Origin: Bacteroidota bacterium
GTDB lineage: Bacteria; Bacteroidota; Bacteroidia; Chitinophagales; Chitinophagaceae
DNA length: 19,012 bases
Reading direction: 5' to 3'
Assembly: GCA_023392185.1 (NCBI GenBank)
Contig: JAEVZP010000168.1
Span: 1 to 19,012 of the forward strand
This document shows, one piece after another, positions 7,357 through 14,374 of this stretch; the stretch's first letter is position 1; every line of letters begins with the position of its first letter. Under the pieces are notes generated by a model. The model ran no database searches and was not told the origin of the DNA. It saw only the letters and a list, made by a program, of their open reading frames with translations. The translations under genes were made by a program, and so were the position numbers.

Positions 7357-7998
7357 TTAAAGCAGGCCGTCCCAGCGTAATTCCCGGAAATGGCCGTTGC
7401 GCTTCACACGCTCTTTGAGTACTTCCAGCTGACTCACCACCGGCGCAATTTCCTTTAGGTGGCGGCGCAGATACTCCAGGCGCTGCGTTTCGTCGAAAAT
7501 GCCCAGAAGCTCATATTCCTGTTCATAGGAAAGACCAACCAGGTGGGCGATCTCATACGAATTGAACTTCTCGCTGCGGCGCGGCATCTTTTCTTCTACC
7601 TGCATCAGCGAATACAGCCGTTCTACCTCGTCGAAAATAATCTCCCCAATACGGGTCTCCGACTGCGCAAGCACATTTTCCGGATAGCTCACGATGGCAC
7701 CACTATACTCTTTTTCCGGAAGTTCCTTTACCACTGTCAGGATGTCAAAGATCTGAAGCCCTTCAGTGCGGATATCCAATTGTCCGTCAGAATATTCTTT
7801 GGCTACTTCGTTGATTCGGACCAGCGTGCCGCGCTCGAGAGGCTGATGGCCACGGGCTGCCGGAATGCCAAAAGGCTTGTCTTCGGCAAGGCAGTCGCGC
7901 ACCAGCTGCTTATAACGGGGTTCGAAGATGTGCAGGTTCAGGGGTTCGCCCGGATACAGGACGATCTGAAGCGGAAAAATAGGAATAAAGTTGGTCAT
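7357..7998 (-). CDS. LON substrate-binding-domain protein
   Basis: A 213-residue stand-alone protein made of the N-terminal substrate-recognition domain of Lon proteases, without ATPase or peptidase parts. The opening MTNFIPIFPLQIVLYPGEPLNLHIFEPRYKQL is diagnostic for the domain, as is the later GTLVRINEVAKEYSDGQLDI. A charged helical C-terminal half follows. The ATG at 7998 overlaps the stop of the O-antigen-ligase-like gene in an ATGA arrangement, which fixes the start and implies coupled translation. The frame stays open far upstream, but that part is only antisense or shadow sequence of the neighbouring gene. The biochemical role of such proteins is poorly known; substrate or peptide binding is an assumption from the domain. 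Confidence 0.9.
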   Translation of the reverse strand: MTNFIPIFPLQIVLYPGEPLNLHIFEPRYKQLVRDCLAEDKPFGIPAARGHQPLERGTLVRINEVAKEYSDGQLDIRTEGLQIFDILTVVKELPEKEYSGAIVSYPENVLAQSETRIGEIIFDEVERLYSLMQVEEKMPRRSEKFNSYEIAHLVGLSYEQEYELLGIFDETQRLEYLRRHLKEIAPVVSQLEVLKERVKRNGHFRELRWDGLL

Positions 7999-9233
7999 TG
8001 CCGCAGGGAAGCAGGGAGGGGTTTTGGAGCGTTCAGGTTTCGAAACCAGTAAAGAAAAAACAAAAATACCGCCATTCCGAATTGTACCTCGAAAGCCGGA
8101 TCTACAAACAACAAGACACTGACCAAAATCCAGATGCCCATATTGTAGAAACGATGCGGCTTGCGCCAGGCAGCAGCAGGCAGGGCGAGCCACCACAGCA
8201 ACAGCACGGCGGTTGCCGGAAGGCCCACAGCCACCCCCGAAGCCAGAAACTGATTGTGAGGCACCAGCCGGTTTTCCGGCGCGATTTCCCCAAACCAGCG
8301 CTCGTAGCCGGCCTCCATAGCAGCCGTCAGATCGCCTGCACCATAGCCCACCCAAGGAGATTCCCGGATCAGCCCCCAGGCCACCCGATAAGAATAAATC
8401 CGCCCCGGATCGCTGTAATGCGCTGCCGTCCGGCCACTCTGGTATTCCTGCACGCTCCACCGAAAATAGCCTACCCGCGCCCGAAACGTCGGCATGGTGG
8501 TCCACGCCACGGTCAGCAAAAGGCTCATAGCCACCATAAAAAGGCCTACCCGCCGGAAACGACGCCGATACAACTCCCTACCTATCAGCAGCACACCCGC
8601 GCCATACAGCATTACCAGCCCTGTTTTGGCTGCCAGCAGGTGCAGGTAGCCGATAAAAACAAGCGCCGAGAACCCTGCCAGCAGACGCGCCGCCCGCGCC
8701 AACTGCCGCCCCTGCGCCCCAATCCAGAACACCATCGCCGCCACGAAGGCGCTAAAGCAAATATGGCAGTCATAGGCCGGCGTCCGGAAAGTGAAAGAGC
8801 GGCCATACTGCTCCGCAATATGGGCAGCGTCTTTGATAAAAAAAGATAAGCTGAAGGCCACACCCGACAACAACAGCAAACAAACGCCCGACATTAAAAC
8901 TGCATTTTGTTTGCGGGAAAGCGCCAAGGGATACGCCATAGCCAGGGGCAACAGCAGAAGAGGCAGCTTTACCTGCACCCGTTCGCCCCACTCGCCTTTA
9001 TTTTCAGTCCAGAAAAAGGAGAGCGCGTACAGCGCCACCCAGAGCACCCCCAGCAGCCAGCCTTTGTGCCGCAGCCAGTCGCGCGGGCTCGTGCCCCGCA
9101 ACGCATTGAGGCCCAACAATAAAGTAGCGATCGAAAGCAGCGCCCGTGCTCCCAGAAACCCTACCACGAACGCAAACGTCAGCACAATAGCGGCGTTTTC
9201 GCGGGAGGGCAAAAGAGTTTTGGCTTTTATCAA
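7995..9233 (-). CDS. O-antigen ligase / polymerase family membrane protein
   Basis: A polytopic inner-membrane protein of about 412 residues, with roughly ten or more hydrophobic segments and the Wzy_C/WaaL-type loop. Landmarks in order are a Trp/Lys-rich early loop (SFFWTENKGEWGERVQVKLPL), YGRSFTFRTPAYDCHICFSAF, a long soluble stretch with RARVGYFRWSVQEYQSG, then GLIRESPWVGYGAGD and VPHNQFLASGVAVGLP, both typical of the family. Such proteins join O-antigen or other polymers to lipid A-core, or polymerise them, on the outer face of the inner membrane. The start is unclear. No ATG fits; TTG at 9233 gives a normal length, with TTG at 9212 or GTG at 9185 as alternatives. The frame stays open to 9479, but that part is antisense to meaB. 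It heads the run leading to lptC and overlaps the LON-domain gene by 4 bp. Confidence 0.82.
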   Translation of the reverse strand: MIKAKTLLPSRENAAIVLTFAFVVGFLGARALLSIATLLLGLNALRGTSPRDWLRHKGWLLGVLWVALYALSFFWTENKGEWGERVQVKLPLLLLPLAMAYPLALSRKQNAVLMSGVCLLLLSGVAFSLSFFIKDAAHIAEQYGRSFTFRTPAYDCHICFSAFVAAMVFWIGAQGRQLARAARLLAGFSALVFIGYLHLLAAKTGLVMLYGAGVLLIGRELYRRRFRRVGLFMVAMSLLLTVAWTTMPTFRARVGYFRWSVQEYQSGRTAAHYSDPGRIYSYRVAWGLIRESPWVGYGAGDLTAAMEAGYERWFGEIAPENRLVPHNQFLASGVAVGLPATAVLLLWWLALPAAAWRKPHRFYNMGIWILVSVLLFVDPAFEVQFGMAVFLFFLYWFRNLNAPKPLPASLRQ

Positions 9234-9273
9234 GGCTTCCGGGTATTTCTTTGCGAAAATTGTAACGGTAAAT

Positions 9274-10215
9274 ATGCAGCATTTCTTACCACAGGAAGGG
9301 AAAAATCTTCTGGGCGGCATCCGAGAGGGCGATTTTCGCAGCCTCGCCCGCGCCATTACCCGCGTGGAAAACAACCTGCCCGGCACTACCGAACTCCTTG
9401 CGGCCCTGCAAAACACCGGGCGCACCAATGTCATCGGCATCACCGGGCCGCCGGGCGCGGGTAAAAGCACACTCGTCAATGCGCTGGTAGGTCACTGGCT
9501 GAATACGGGTCGGAAAATAGCCGTTCTGGCGGTGGATCCCAGCTCGCCCTTCAATCTGGGTGCCCTGCTCGGCGATCGCATCCGGCTGGCTGGTTTTTAT
9601 ACCCACCCCCACGTTTTTATCCGTTCGCTGGCCAGTCGGGGCTCGCTGGGCGGCCTGCATCCGGCCATCCTGCAAATCACCGATCTGGTGCGCGAAGCCC
9701 CCTTTGACTTTATCCTGGTCGAAACGGTGGGCGTGGGCCAAAGCGAAATCGAGATTGCCGGACTGGCCGACTGCACGGTGGTGACGCTGGTGCCCGAAGC
9801 CGGCGACGAGGTGCAGGCGATGAAAGCCGGACTGATGGAGATTGCCGATATTTTTGTGGTGAATAAAGGCGATCGCCCCGATGCCGACGCGATGGTGCGC
9901 CGCATCCGGAATATGGCCCACGAGCGCGCCCGCGAAGGAATCGAAGCGCCGGTTTTTAAAACCACCGCAACCGAAGAAAAGGGCATTGAAGCCGTCGCAA
10001 CGGCGATTGAGCAAAAACTTTCCGGAAAAAAAGGCAAAAACGAGCGGCAGGAGCACCTGCAGGCCGATAAAGTACTGCGCCTGGCCATCGATCTGTTGCT
10101 TCAGGACGTTTCCCGCGAGCAGCTGACAGCAGACATCCGGAAGGCGAATGTTTCCGGAAAACGGAATGTGTATCAGCTGGCGGCAGCCCTGAAGGAACGC
10201 ATGCTGAGACGATAA
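9274..10215 (+). CDS. meaB: MeaB/ArgK-family GTPase (methylmalonyl-CoA mutase chaperone)
   Basis: A 313-residue G3E-type P-loop GTPase that loads and protects adenosylcobalamin-dependent methylmalonyl-CoA mutase. Motifs are Walker A GPPGAGKS at 58-65, LAVDPSSPF with the switch I region GDRIRL, IRSLASRGSLGGL, Walker B region ILVETVGVGQSE, and NKGD for guanine recognition. The helical C-terminal part is of normal length. I chose the ATG at 9274 (MQHFLPQEG), since the frame upstream is antisense to the membrane-protein gene. The two genes are divergent with only about 40 bp between the likely starts. No mutase gene is visible in the window, so its partner must be encoded elsewhere. Two TTTCCGGAAA copies (10019, 10151) lie in frame as SGK near the C-terminus. 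Confidence 0.93.
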   Translation: MQHFLPQEGKNLLGGIREGDFRSLARAITRVENNLPGTTELLAALQNTGRTNVIGITGPPGAGKSTLVNALVGHWLNTGRKIAVLAVDPSSPFNLGALLGDRIRLAGFYTHPHVFIRSLASRGSLGGLHPAILQITDLVREAPFDFILVETVGVGQSEIEIAGLADCTVVTLVPEAGDEVQAMKAGLMEIADIFVVNKGDRPDADAMVRRIRNMAHERAREGIEAPVFKTTATEEKGIEAVATAIEQKLSGKKGKNERQEHLQADKVLRLAIDLLLQDVSREQLTADIRKANVSGKRNVYQLAAALKERMLRR

Positions 10216-10287
10216 GTCCCGTAGCAGCTTTTTAACTCTGGGACCCAAAACGGTGTGCAACGAAGCGCTAACCGCTACCTCTGGCGT

Positions 10288-10307
10288 GGTTTTTAGTTTA
10301 AAAAACC
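10288..10307 (+). promoter_or_regulatory. AT-rich hairpin at the DUF202 translation start
   Basis: GGTTTTT (10288-10294) can pair with AAAAACC (10301-10307) around a 6-nt loop, ending 3 nt before the ATG at 10311. It would cover the ribosome-binding region of the DUF202 mRNA. It is weak because most pairs are A-U; it is recorded as structure without claim of function. Confidence 0.3.
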
Positions 10308-10310
10308 TTC

Positions 10311-10697
10311 ATGAAAACGCCGGAAAAGAAACTATCGAATGTATCGGATCAGCTGGCAGCTGAGCGCACCTTTCTCGCCTGGGTGCGCACCGGCATCGCT
10401 CTGATGGGTTTCGGCTTTGTGATTGTGAAATTTGCGCTTTTCGTGCGGCAGGTGTCTCTGGCGCTGGGCAGCATCCCCGTCGCTCCCGGCAAAGGCTTTT
10501 CTGCCATTATCGGAATCGTGATGGTGGTCCTGGGCGCTTTGATGACGATGCTGGCGTATTTCCGTTTCCGGAAAATCTCCCGGCAGATAGAAGCACAGGC
10601 TTTTTACCCTTCGCGCTGGCTTTCTGCCCTGCTGACGCTTGCCATTATCACCGGCGCACTGCTGCTGGTTTTCTACCTGATACCCAGCATCCGATAA
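10311..10697 (+). CDS. DUF202 (YidH-family) small membrane protein
   Basis: A 128-residue inner-membrane protein with three hydrophobic segments (about residues 28-48, 60-82 and 100-124). The conserved DUF202 block AAERTFLAWVRTGIALMGFGFVIVKF at 15-40 precedes and forms the first segment, and a second conserved patch MTMLAYFRFRKISRQIE follows the second. No biochemical function is established for this family. It follows meaB after 95 bp and is followed by a terminator, so it may be a single-gene unit. A TTTCCGGAAA copy (10565-10574) encodes FRK in the cytosolic loop, a different reading frame of the palindrome from the meaB copies. Confidence 0.9.
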   Translation: MKTPEKKLSNVSDQLAAERTFLAWVRTGIALMGFGFVIVKFALFVRQVSLALGSIPVAPGKGFSAIIGIVMVVLGALMTMLAYFRFRKISRQIEAQAFYPSRWLSALLTLAIITGALLLVFYLIPSIR

Positions 10698-10730
10698 AAA
10701 GGCCTGCCGGTGGCAGGCTTTTGGTTTTTT
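10696..10730 (+). terminator. rho-independent terminator of the DUF202 gene
   Basis: GCCTGCC (10702-10708) pairs with GGCAGGC (10712-10718), a 3-nt loop between, extended by A-T pairs on both sides. A T-rich tract (TTTTGG then a long T-run) follows, and a TTTCCGGAAA palindrome begins in the last T-run at 10730. Confidence 0.75.
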
Positions 10731-10739
10731 TTCCGGAAA
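10730..10739. repeat. intergenic TTTCCGGAAA palindrome
   Basis: This exact copy begins within the U-tract of the DUF202 terminator and precedes the AI-2E transporter gene by about 50 bp. It is part of the window-wide set. Confidence 0.8.
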
Positions 10740-10791
10740 ATAGTACTCCTGTGCAGCACAAAGACCGCTGCCTTTTCAAACCGCTTTTCCT

Positions 10792-11955
10792 ATGCAGGAT
10801 ACCAGACAAATCATCGTGGATGCCGAGCCGCAGCCGTCTTCTTCCGGAGAGCCCTCCAAAACCCGGCTGCTTTTTATAGCGGCAGCTATCGTAGTAGGGC
10901 TTTGGTTTTCCTACCAGGTCATCGGGATTATCTTTCTGTTCTTTTTTGCAATCGTCCTGACGCTGGTGCTCAATGCGCCGGTCATGTGGCTGGTTTCCAA
11001 AAAAGTACCGCGCACGGCGGCAGCCTTTCTGGTGTTCGGCGCCCTGCTGCTGTTCCTGTATCTCATCGGCAAGCTGGTGGTACCCAAGATGCTGGAGCAA
11101 ATCACCACGCTGGTCACCAATCTGCCGGTTTACTTTGACAACATGCAGCGCGAAGTGTCTCTGCTGCTGGAAGACTACCCCGACCTGCAAAAAAAGGCGC
11201 TGGACGATACCGCCATGCAACGCGTGCTGCCTTCCGTAGGTGTGCTGGTAGCAAGGCTCAGCAGCTTTTCATTCTCCTTTATCGGTGGCGTGTTCCTGAT
11301 GATCTTGTTTCTGAGCCTCATTCTGTACATGCTCATTGATCCCCGGCCGCTGGTGGAAACCTATCTGACGTTGTTTTCCAAAGCGAAACGCCCACAGGCA
11401 GCCCACGCACTGGCACGCGCCTCGGTGATGATGGTGGGCTATATGCGCTCCAATCTTATCGTGGGGCTGATGGAAGCGGCAGCCGTTTATTTTGTGCTTT
11501 CTTATCTGGACATTCCCGGCGTCTGGATCTGGGTGGGACTGGCGCTTTTTGCGGAATTTGTTCCAAAGCTGGGTCCGTATGTAATGGCCATTCCCCCAAC
11601 GCTGATTGCCCTTTCGATCGACCCCAGGACGGCGCTCTATGTAGGCTTGTTTTATGTAGCACTCAATGAGGCCATGGGCAACTTCGTAGTACCGAAAGTG
11701 CGGGCTTCCACCATGAACCTCCACCCCATTTCTTCGCTGATCGTAATGCTGGCGATGGGTTCGGCCTTTGGCATCGTGGGCGCGCTCATTGCCACGCCGC
11801 TGGCAGCTTTTATTAAAGCGTATTACGAAACCTTCTACCTGGCGCATGTCCATACCGAAAAGCTCGACCAGCAAATCGACATGGTGCTGGAACGAAAAAT
11901 CAATCCGGATTTATTGCCGGAAAGCGAGCGCATTGCCCGGCGGGGTAAGAGATAA
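10792..11955 (+). CDS. AI-2E family transporter (PerM/TqsA-like)
   Basis: A 387-residue inner-membrane protein of the AI-2 exporter family. A short soluble N-terminus is followed by a hydrophobic pair (about residues 27-65), a third segment near 80-98, an amphipathic region about 100-155, and four to five segments to about 350. The family hallmark is the central stretch YMRSNLIVGLMEAAAVYF, with later DIPGVWIWVGLALFAEFVPKLGPYV and the C-terminal NFVVPKVRASTMNLHPISSLIVMLAMGSAFGIVGALIATPLAA. Family members export autoinducer-2 or, in other species, act as Na+/H+ antiporters, so the substrate cannot be assigned. The secreted VCBS-like gene follows after 45 bp and may be co-transcribed. Confidence 0.92.
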   Translation: MQDTRQIIVDAEPQPSSSGEPSKTRLLFIAAAIVVGLWFSYQVIGIIFLFFFAIVLTLVLNAPVMWLVSKKVPRTAAAFLVFGALLLFLYLIGKLVVPKMLEQITTLVTNLPVYFDNMQREVSLLLEDYPDLQKKALDDTAMQRVLPSVGVLVARLSSFSFSFIGGVFLMILFLSLILYMLIDPRPLVETYLTLFSKAKRPQAAHALARASVMMVGYMRSNLIVGLMEAAAVYFVLSYLDIPGVWIWVGLALFAEFVPKLGPYVMAIPPTLIALSIDPRTALYVGLFYVALNEAMGNFVVPKVRASTMNLHPISSLIVMLAMGSAFGIVGALIATPLAAFIKAYYETFYLAHVHTEKLDQQIDMVLERKINPDLLPESERIARRGKR

Positions 11956-12000
11956 CCGTCTGTATCCGGGCCTTTCTAAAAAAAGTTTCTCAACAAGCGT

Positions 12001-12696
12001 ATGATCTTCCCTGGCCGTATTCTTTTTCTGTCTGCCCTGCTGCTCTTGTCAACCGGGGTCCATGCCCAGCCTGCAGGCAGCAAAGAAAGCTTTATTCCCA
12101 AGGGCTATAAGCTCTTGAAAGAAGTAAAAGGCGACCTGACCCAAGACGGCATCCCGGACCTGGTTTTGGTAGTCGAAAACACCGACCCCGCCAATGTGCA
12201 GGCCAGTACGGCATGGTTAGGCCCCGATACGCTCAACCTCAACGACCGCATTCTGTTTGTGTTGGCCGGAGACGGAAATGGAAGTTTCCGGAAAATAAGC
12301 GAAAATTATGGCCTGCTGCCCAGTGAAAACACCGATGTACAACCTTGTCTGGCCGATCCACTGATGATGGACGGAGGCGTCGAAATCGAAAAAGGCGTTC
12401 TTAAAATTGCGCTTCAATATTGGTATAGCTGCGGCACCTGGTATGTAAACCGCAACACCTACACGCTGCGCTGGCAAAACGGCCGCATGCAACTCATTGG
12501 TTTCGACTATTTCGACTTTCACCGCGCTTCCGGTGCCAGCAATTCCAGAAGCATTAATTTCTCTACCGGAAAGCAGAAAGAAGTGACCGGAACCAACGAA
12601 TTTGAAGGCCCGGAAGATCCGAAAACCGTTTGGACGAACCTCAAAAACCGCCAACCGATTTACCTGGAGGATTTAGTAGAGGGCCATGAATTTTAA
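12001..12696 (+). CDS. secreted protein with a VCBS/FG-GAP-like calcium-loop motif
   Basis: A 231-residue exported protein with a signal peptide ending STGVHA (A22, before Q23). After it comes FIPKGYKLLKEVKGDLTQDGIPDLVLVVENTD, in which the DLTQDGIPDLVLV part has the Asp-rich loop pattern of FG-GAP/VCBS repeats that bind calcium. A second partial loop, LAGDGNGSFRKIS, follows. The rest (LKIALQYWYSCGTWYVNRNTYTLRWQNGRMQLIGFDYFDFHR) is beta-rich with two aromatic clusters. I recognise it as a hypothetical family found in Bacteroidota but know no function; the location is periplasm or cell surface. It is convergent with smpB at 40 bp. A TTTCCGGAAA copy (12285-12294) encodes FRK. Confidence 0.75.
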   Translation: MIFPGRILFLSALLLLSTGVHAQPAGSKESFIPKGYKLLKEVKGDLTQDGIPDLVLVVENTDPANVQASTAWLGPDTLNLNDRILFVLAGDGNGSFRKISENYGLLPSENTDVQPCLADPLMMDGGVEIEKGVLKIALQYWYSCGTWYVNRNTYTLRWQNGRMQLIGFDYFDFHRASGASNSRSINFSTGKQKEVTGTNEFEGPEDPKTVWTNLKNRQPIYLEDLVEGHEF

Positions 12697-12702
12697 TGGA
12701 TA

Positions 12703-12724
12703 AAGGCGCCTTATTTCCGGAAAT
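12703..12724. repeat. two adjacent palindromes between convergent genes
   Basis: The 40-bp gap between the VCBS-like stop and the smpB stop holds AAGGCGCCTT (12703-12712) and, directly after, ATTTCCGGAAAT (12713-12724), which contains a TTTCCGGAAA copy. There is no room for a normal terminator. Whether these serve as a bidirectional end signal is an inference from position only. Confidence 0.55.
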
Positions 12725-12736
12725 TTTGTTCTGAAT

Positions 12737-13180
12737 TTATTCGTCTCCACTGCGCAGCCGCCGCTGCACATCGCGCTCTTTTATGGAGTCGCGCTTGTCG
12801 TGCAGCTTCTTCCCGCGCCCCAGCCCGATTTCCATTTTAGCCAGCCCTTTGTCGTTGATAAAAACAGCGAGTGGCACAATGGTAAAACCCTTCTCTTTAA
12901 TTTTCTGCTGCCATTTGCGCAGCTCTTTTTGCGTCAGCAACAGCTTGCGGTCGTGGACGGGCAGGTGACCGGCGTAGCCCGCATTGGCATATTCAGCGAT
13001 GTGCAGGCCCTTTAACCACAACTCGCCTTTATGGAAAAAACAATAGCTATCCGCAAAGCTCACCCGGCTCATCCGGATGCTTTTAATCTCCGAACCCGTC
13101 AACACCATGCCCGCCGTCAGCCGGTCTTCAATGGCATATTCGTAAGTGGCCAGGCGATTTTTTAAGTAGATATTTTTCAT
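12737..13180 (-). CDS. smpB: SsrA-binding protein SmpB
   Basis: A 147-residue RNA-binding protein that carries tmRNA into stalled ribosomes for trans-translation. Landmarks are the N-terminal NIYLKNRLATYEYAIEDR, LTGSEIKSIRMSRVSFADSY, LHIAEYANAG, RKLLLTQKE, and the basic C-terminal tail GRGKKLHDKRDSIKERDVQRRL, which enters the empty mRNA channel. The length is normal. The start ATG at 13180 is the first unit of a 7-bp CATGNNN array reaching to 13219, giving five further upstream ATGs at exact 7-nt spacing. Four of these open reading frames of only five codons. A TAGCTTTG box at 13305-13298 is a candidate -7 element. No tmRNA gene is visible nearby. Confidence 0.96.
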   Translation of the reverse strand: MKNIYLKNRLATYEYAIEDRLTAGMVLTGSEIKSIRMSRVSFADSYCFFHKGELWLKGLHIAEYANAGYAGHLPVHDRKLLLTQKELRKWQQKIKEKGFTIVPLAVFINDKGLAKMEIGLGRGKKLHDKRDSIKERDVQRRLRSGDE

Positions 13181-13219
13181 GTTTCATGTGTCATGTTTCA
13201 TGTGGCATGAACCATGAAA
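13178..13219 (-). repeat. CATGNNN heptamer array over the smpB start codon
   Basis: CAT triplets begin at 13178, 13185, 13192, 13199, 13206 and 13213, exactly 7 bp apart. The units are CATGTTT, CATGTGT, CATGTTT, CATGTGG, CATGAAC and CATGAAA, and the first two pairs form a perfect 14-bp tandem duplication (13177-13190, 13191-13204). On the minus strand each unit supplies an ATG, the first being the smpB start. Confidence 0.8.
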
Positions 13220-13297
13220 TTCGGGTCTTCAAAAATGAAACCAGCACTATTTGAATGCAAATGAATTTCGCGCTTCCCCAAAAAAGAATAAATTATA

Positions 13298-13305
13298 CAA
13301 AGCTA
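13298..13305 (-). promoter_or_regulatory. candidate -7 element upstream of smpB
   Basis: TAGCTTTG on the minus strand matches TAnnTTTG, about 118 nt before the smpB start codon. No TTG is found at the expected -33 distance, so confidence is low. If it is used, the leader would include the heptamer array. Confidence 0.35.
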
Positions 13306-13336
13306 TCGGCTCCAAGCGCAAAGCACTCCGGCATTT

Positions 13337-13361
13337 GTCACCCTGTGCTTGTCGAAGGGCC
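13337..13361. repeat. fragment of a dispersed intergenic repeat after accD
   Basis: TGTCACCCTGTGCTTGTCG followed by AAGGGC resembles the widely dispersed bacterial repeat that usually reads CACCCTGAGCTTGTCGAAGGG. CCCT and AGGG can pair. It lies just past the accD stop codon (13368). Assignment is from memory of the motif and was not searched. Confidence 0.5.
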
Positions 13362-13367
13362 AACAAG

Positions 13368-14231
13368 CTACACGCCGGCCCTCTCTTTCCCAAACCAGTC
13401 CATCAGCTCCGTCATCTTCGCCTTCAGGTCTTTGCGCTCAATGATAAAATCGAGAAAGCCGTGCTCCAGCAAAAACTCGCTGCGCTGAAAACCTTCCGGC
13501 AGGTCGCGCTTAATGGTTTCTTTGATGACGCGCGGACCGGCAAAACCAATCAGGGCGTTGGGCTCTGCAATATTGAGGTCGCCGAGCATGGCATAAGAAG
13601 CGGTTACGCCGCCGGTCGTGGGGTCGGTGAGATAAGAGATGTATGGCAATCCTGCCTTGGCCAGGCGGGTGAGTTTAGCGCTCGATTTGGCCATTTGCAT
13701 AAGGGAAAACGCGCTTTCCATCATCCGCGCGCCGCCGCTTTTGGAAATAATCATAAACGGCAGGCGGTGTTCAATAGCGTAATCAATGCCACGTGATATT
13801 TTTTCGCCTACCACCGAGCCCATGGAGCCGCCGATAAACTGAAAATTCATACAGGCAATCACCAGTTTCCGGCCATTTACTGCGCCCACTCCAACCGTCA
13901 TCGCATCGGTCAGGCCGGTAGCTGCCTGCGCATCGCGCAGGCGCTTTTCATAGGGCCGCTGGTCCACAAAGCCCAGGAAATCAGTCGGAACAATGTTTTC
14001 GAACAGCTTTTCGCCTTGTCCATCGTCGAACAGAATGCTGAAATATTCGGCTGCATTGATGCGGTTGTGAAAATTACACTTTGGGCATACCCACAGGGCC
14101 GCTTCCAGCTCGTCTTTGGTGACGATTGTCTTGCACTCCGGACATTTATGCCAGAAAGAATCAGGCACTTCACGTTTTTCGTTTGTGCTTGTAAGAATAC
14201 CCTGTCGGATACGGCGAAACCAGGTGGACAT
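13368..14231 (-). CDS. accD: acetyl-CoA carboxylase carboxyltransferase subunit beta
   Basis: A 287-residue subunit of acetyl-CoA carboxylase that, with AccA, transfers the carboxyl group from biotin to acetyl-CoA to make malonyl-CoA for fatty-acid synthesis. The N-terminal zinc ribbon has four cysteines at 30, 33, 49 and 52 (CPEC and CPKC). The crotonase-like carboxyltransferase domain follows, with GSMGSVVGEKISRGIDYA, MIISKSGGARMMESAFSLMQMAKSSA, SYLTDPTTGGVTASYAMLGD and the oxyanion-hole region NALIGFAGPRVI. Length and start (MSTWFRRIRQGI) are normal. A possible -7 box TATTTTCG lies about 60 nt upstream. accA and biotin carboxylase genes are not in the window. Confidence 0.96.
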   Translation of the reverse strand: MSTWFRRIRQGILTSTNEKREVPDSFWHKCPECKTIVTKDELEAALWVCPKCNFHNRINAAEYFSILFDDGQGEKLFENIVPTDFLGFVDQRPYEKRLRDAQAATGLTDAMTVGVGAVNGRKLVIACMNFQFIGGSMGSVVGEKISRGIDYAIEHRLPFMIISKSGGARMMESAFSLMQMAKSSAKLTRLAKAGLPYISYLTDPTTGGVTASYAMLGDLNIAEPNALIGFAGPRVIKETIKRDLPEGFQRSEFLLEHGFLDFIIERKDLKAKMTELMDWFGKERAGV

Positions 14232-14361
14232 AACAGAATTTAATTTGGGGAAGTGGGAAGGGCGATTTTAGGGAAAGGGGCGGCGAAAATACGCGAAATT
14301 TCCGGCGCAGACGGAATGCAATGCGCCGCCCTTTTGGGAGCAACCGTGTTTGTAGCGGCGA

Positions 14362-14371
14362 TTTCCGGAAA
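14362..14371. repeat. TTTCCGGAAA palindrome 3 nt past the pyrB stop
   Basis: An exact copy, separated from the pyrB TAG by three bases, in the pyrB-accD gap (14232-14374). The gap shows no hairpin plus T-tract terminator. Confidence 0.8.
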
Positions 14372-14374
14372 ATG

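Noticed and set aside
8791..9273. N-terminal extension of the MeaB frame
   Set aside because: It is antisense to the membrane protein; MeaB homologues start near the ATG at 9274.
9004..9282. Minus-strand frame starting with ATG at 9282
   Set aside because: It is out of frame with the ligase-like protein and ends inside it; its only attraction is an ATG start.
9234..9479. N-terminal extension of the O-antigen-ligase-like frame
   Set aside because: It is antisense to the conserved MeaB P-loop region and reads as Arg/Pro-rich sequence unlike a membrane-protein start.
10216..10244. GTCCC/GGGAC hairpin after meaB as a terminator
   Set aside because: Only a 5-bp stem with a 19-nt loop and no T-tract after it.
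13178..13219. CRISPR-like repetition upstream of smpB
   Set aside because: The 7-bp period with no spacers is a simple tandem repeat, not a CRISPR array; no cas genes are present.
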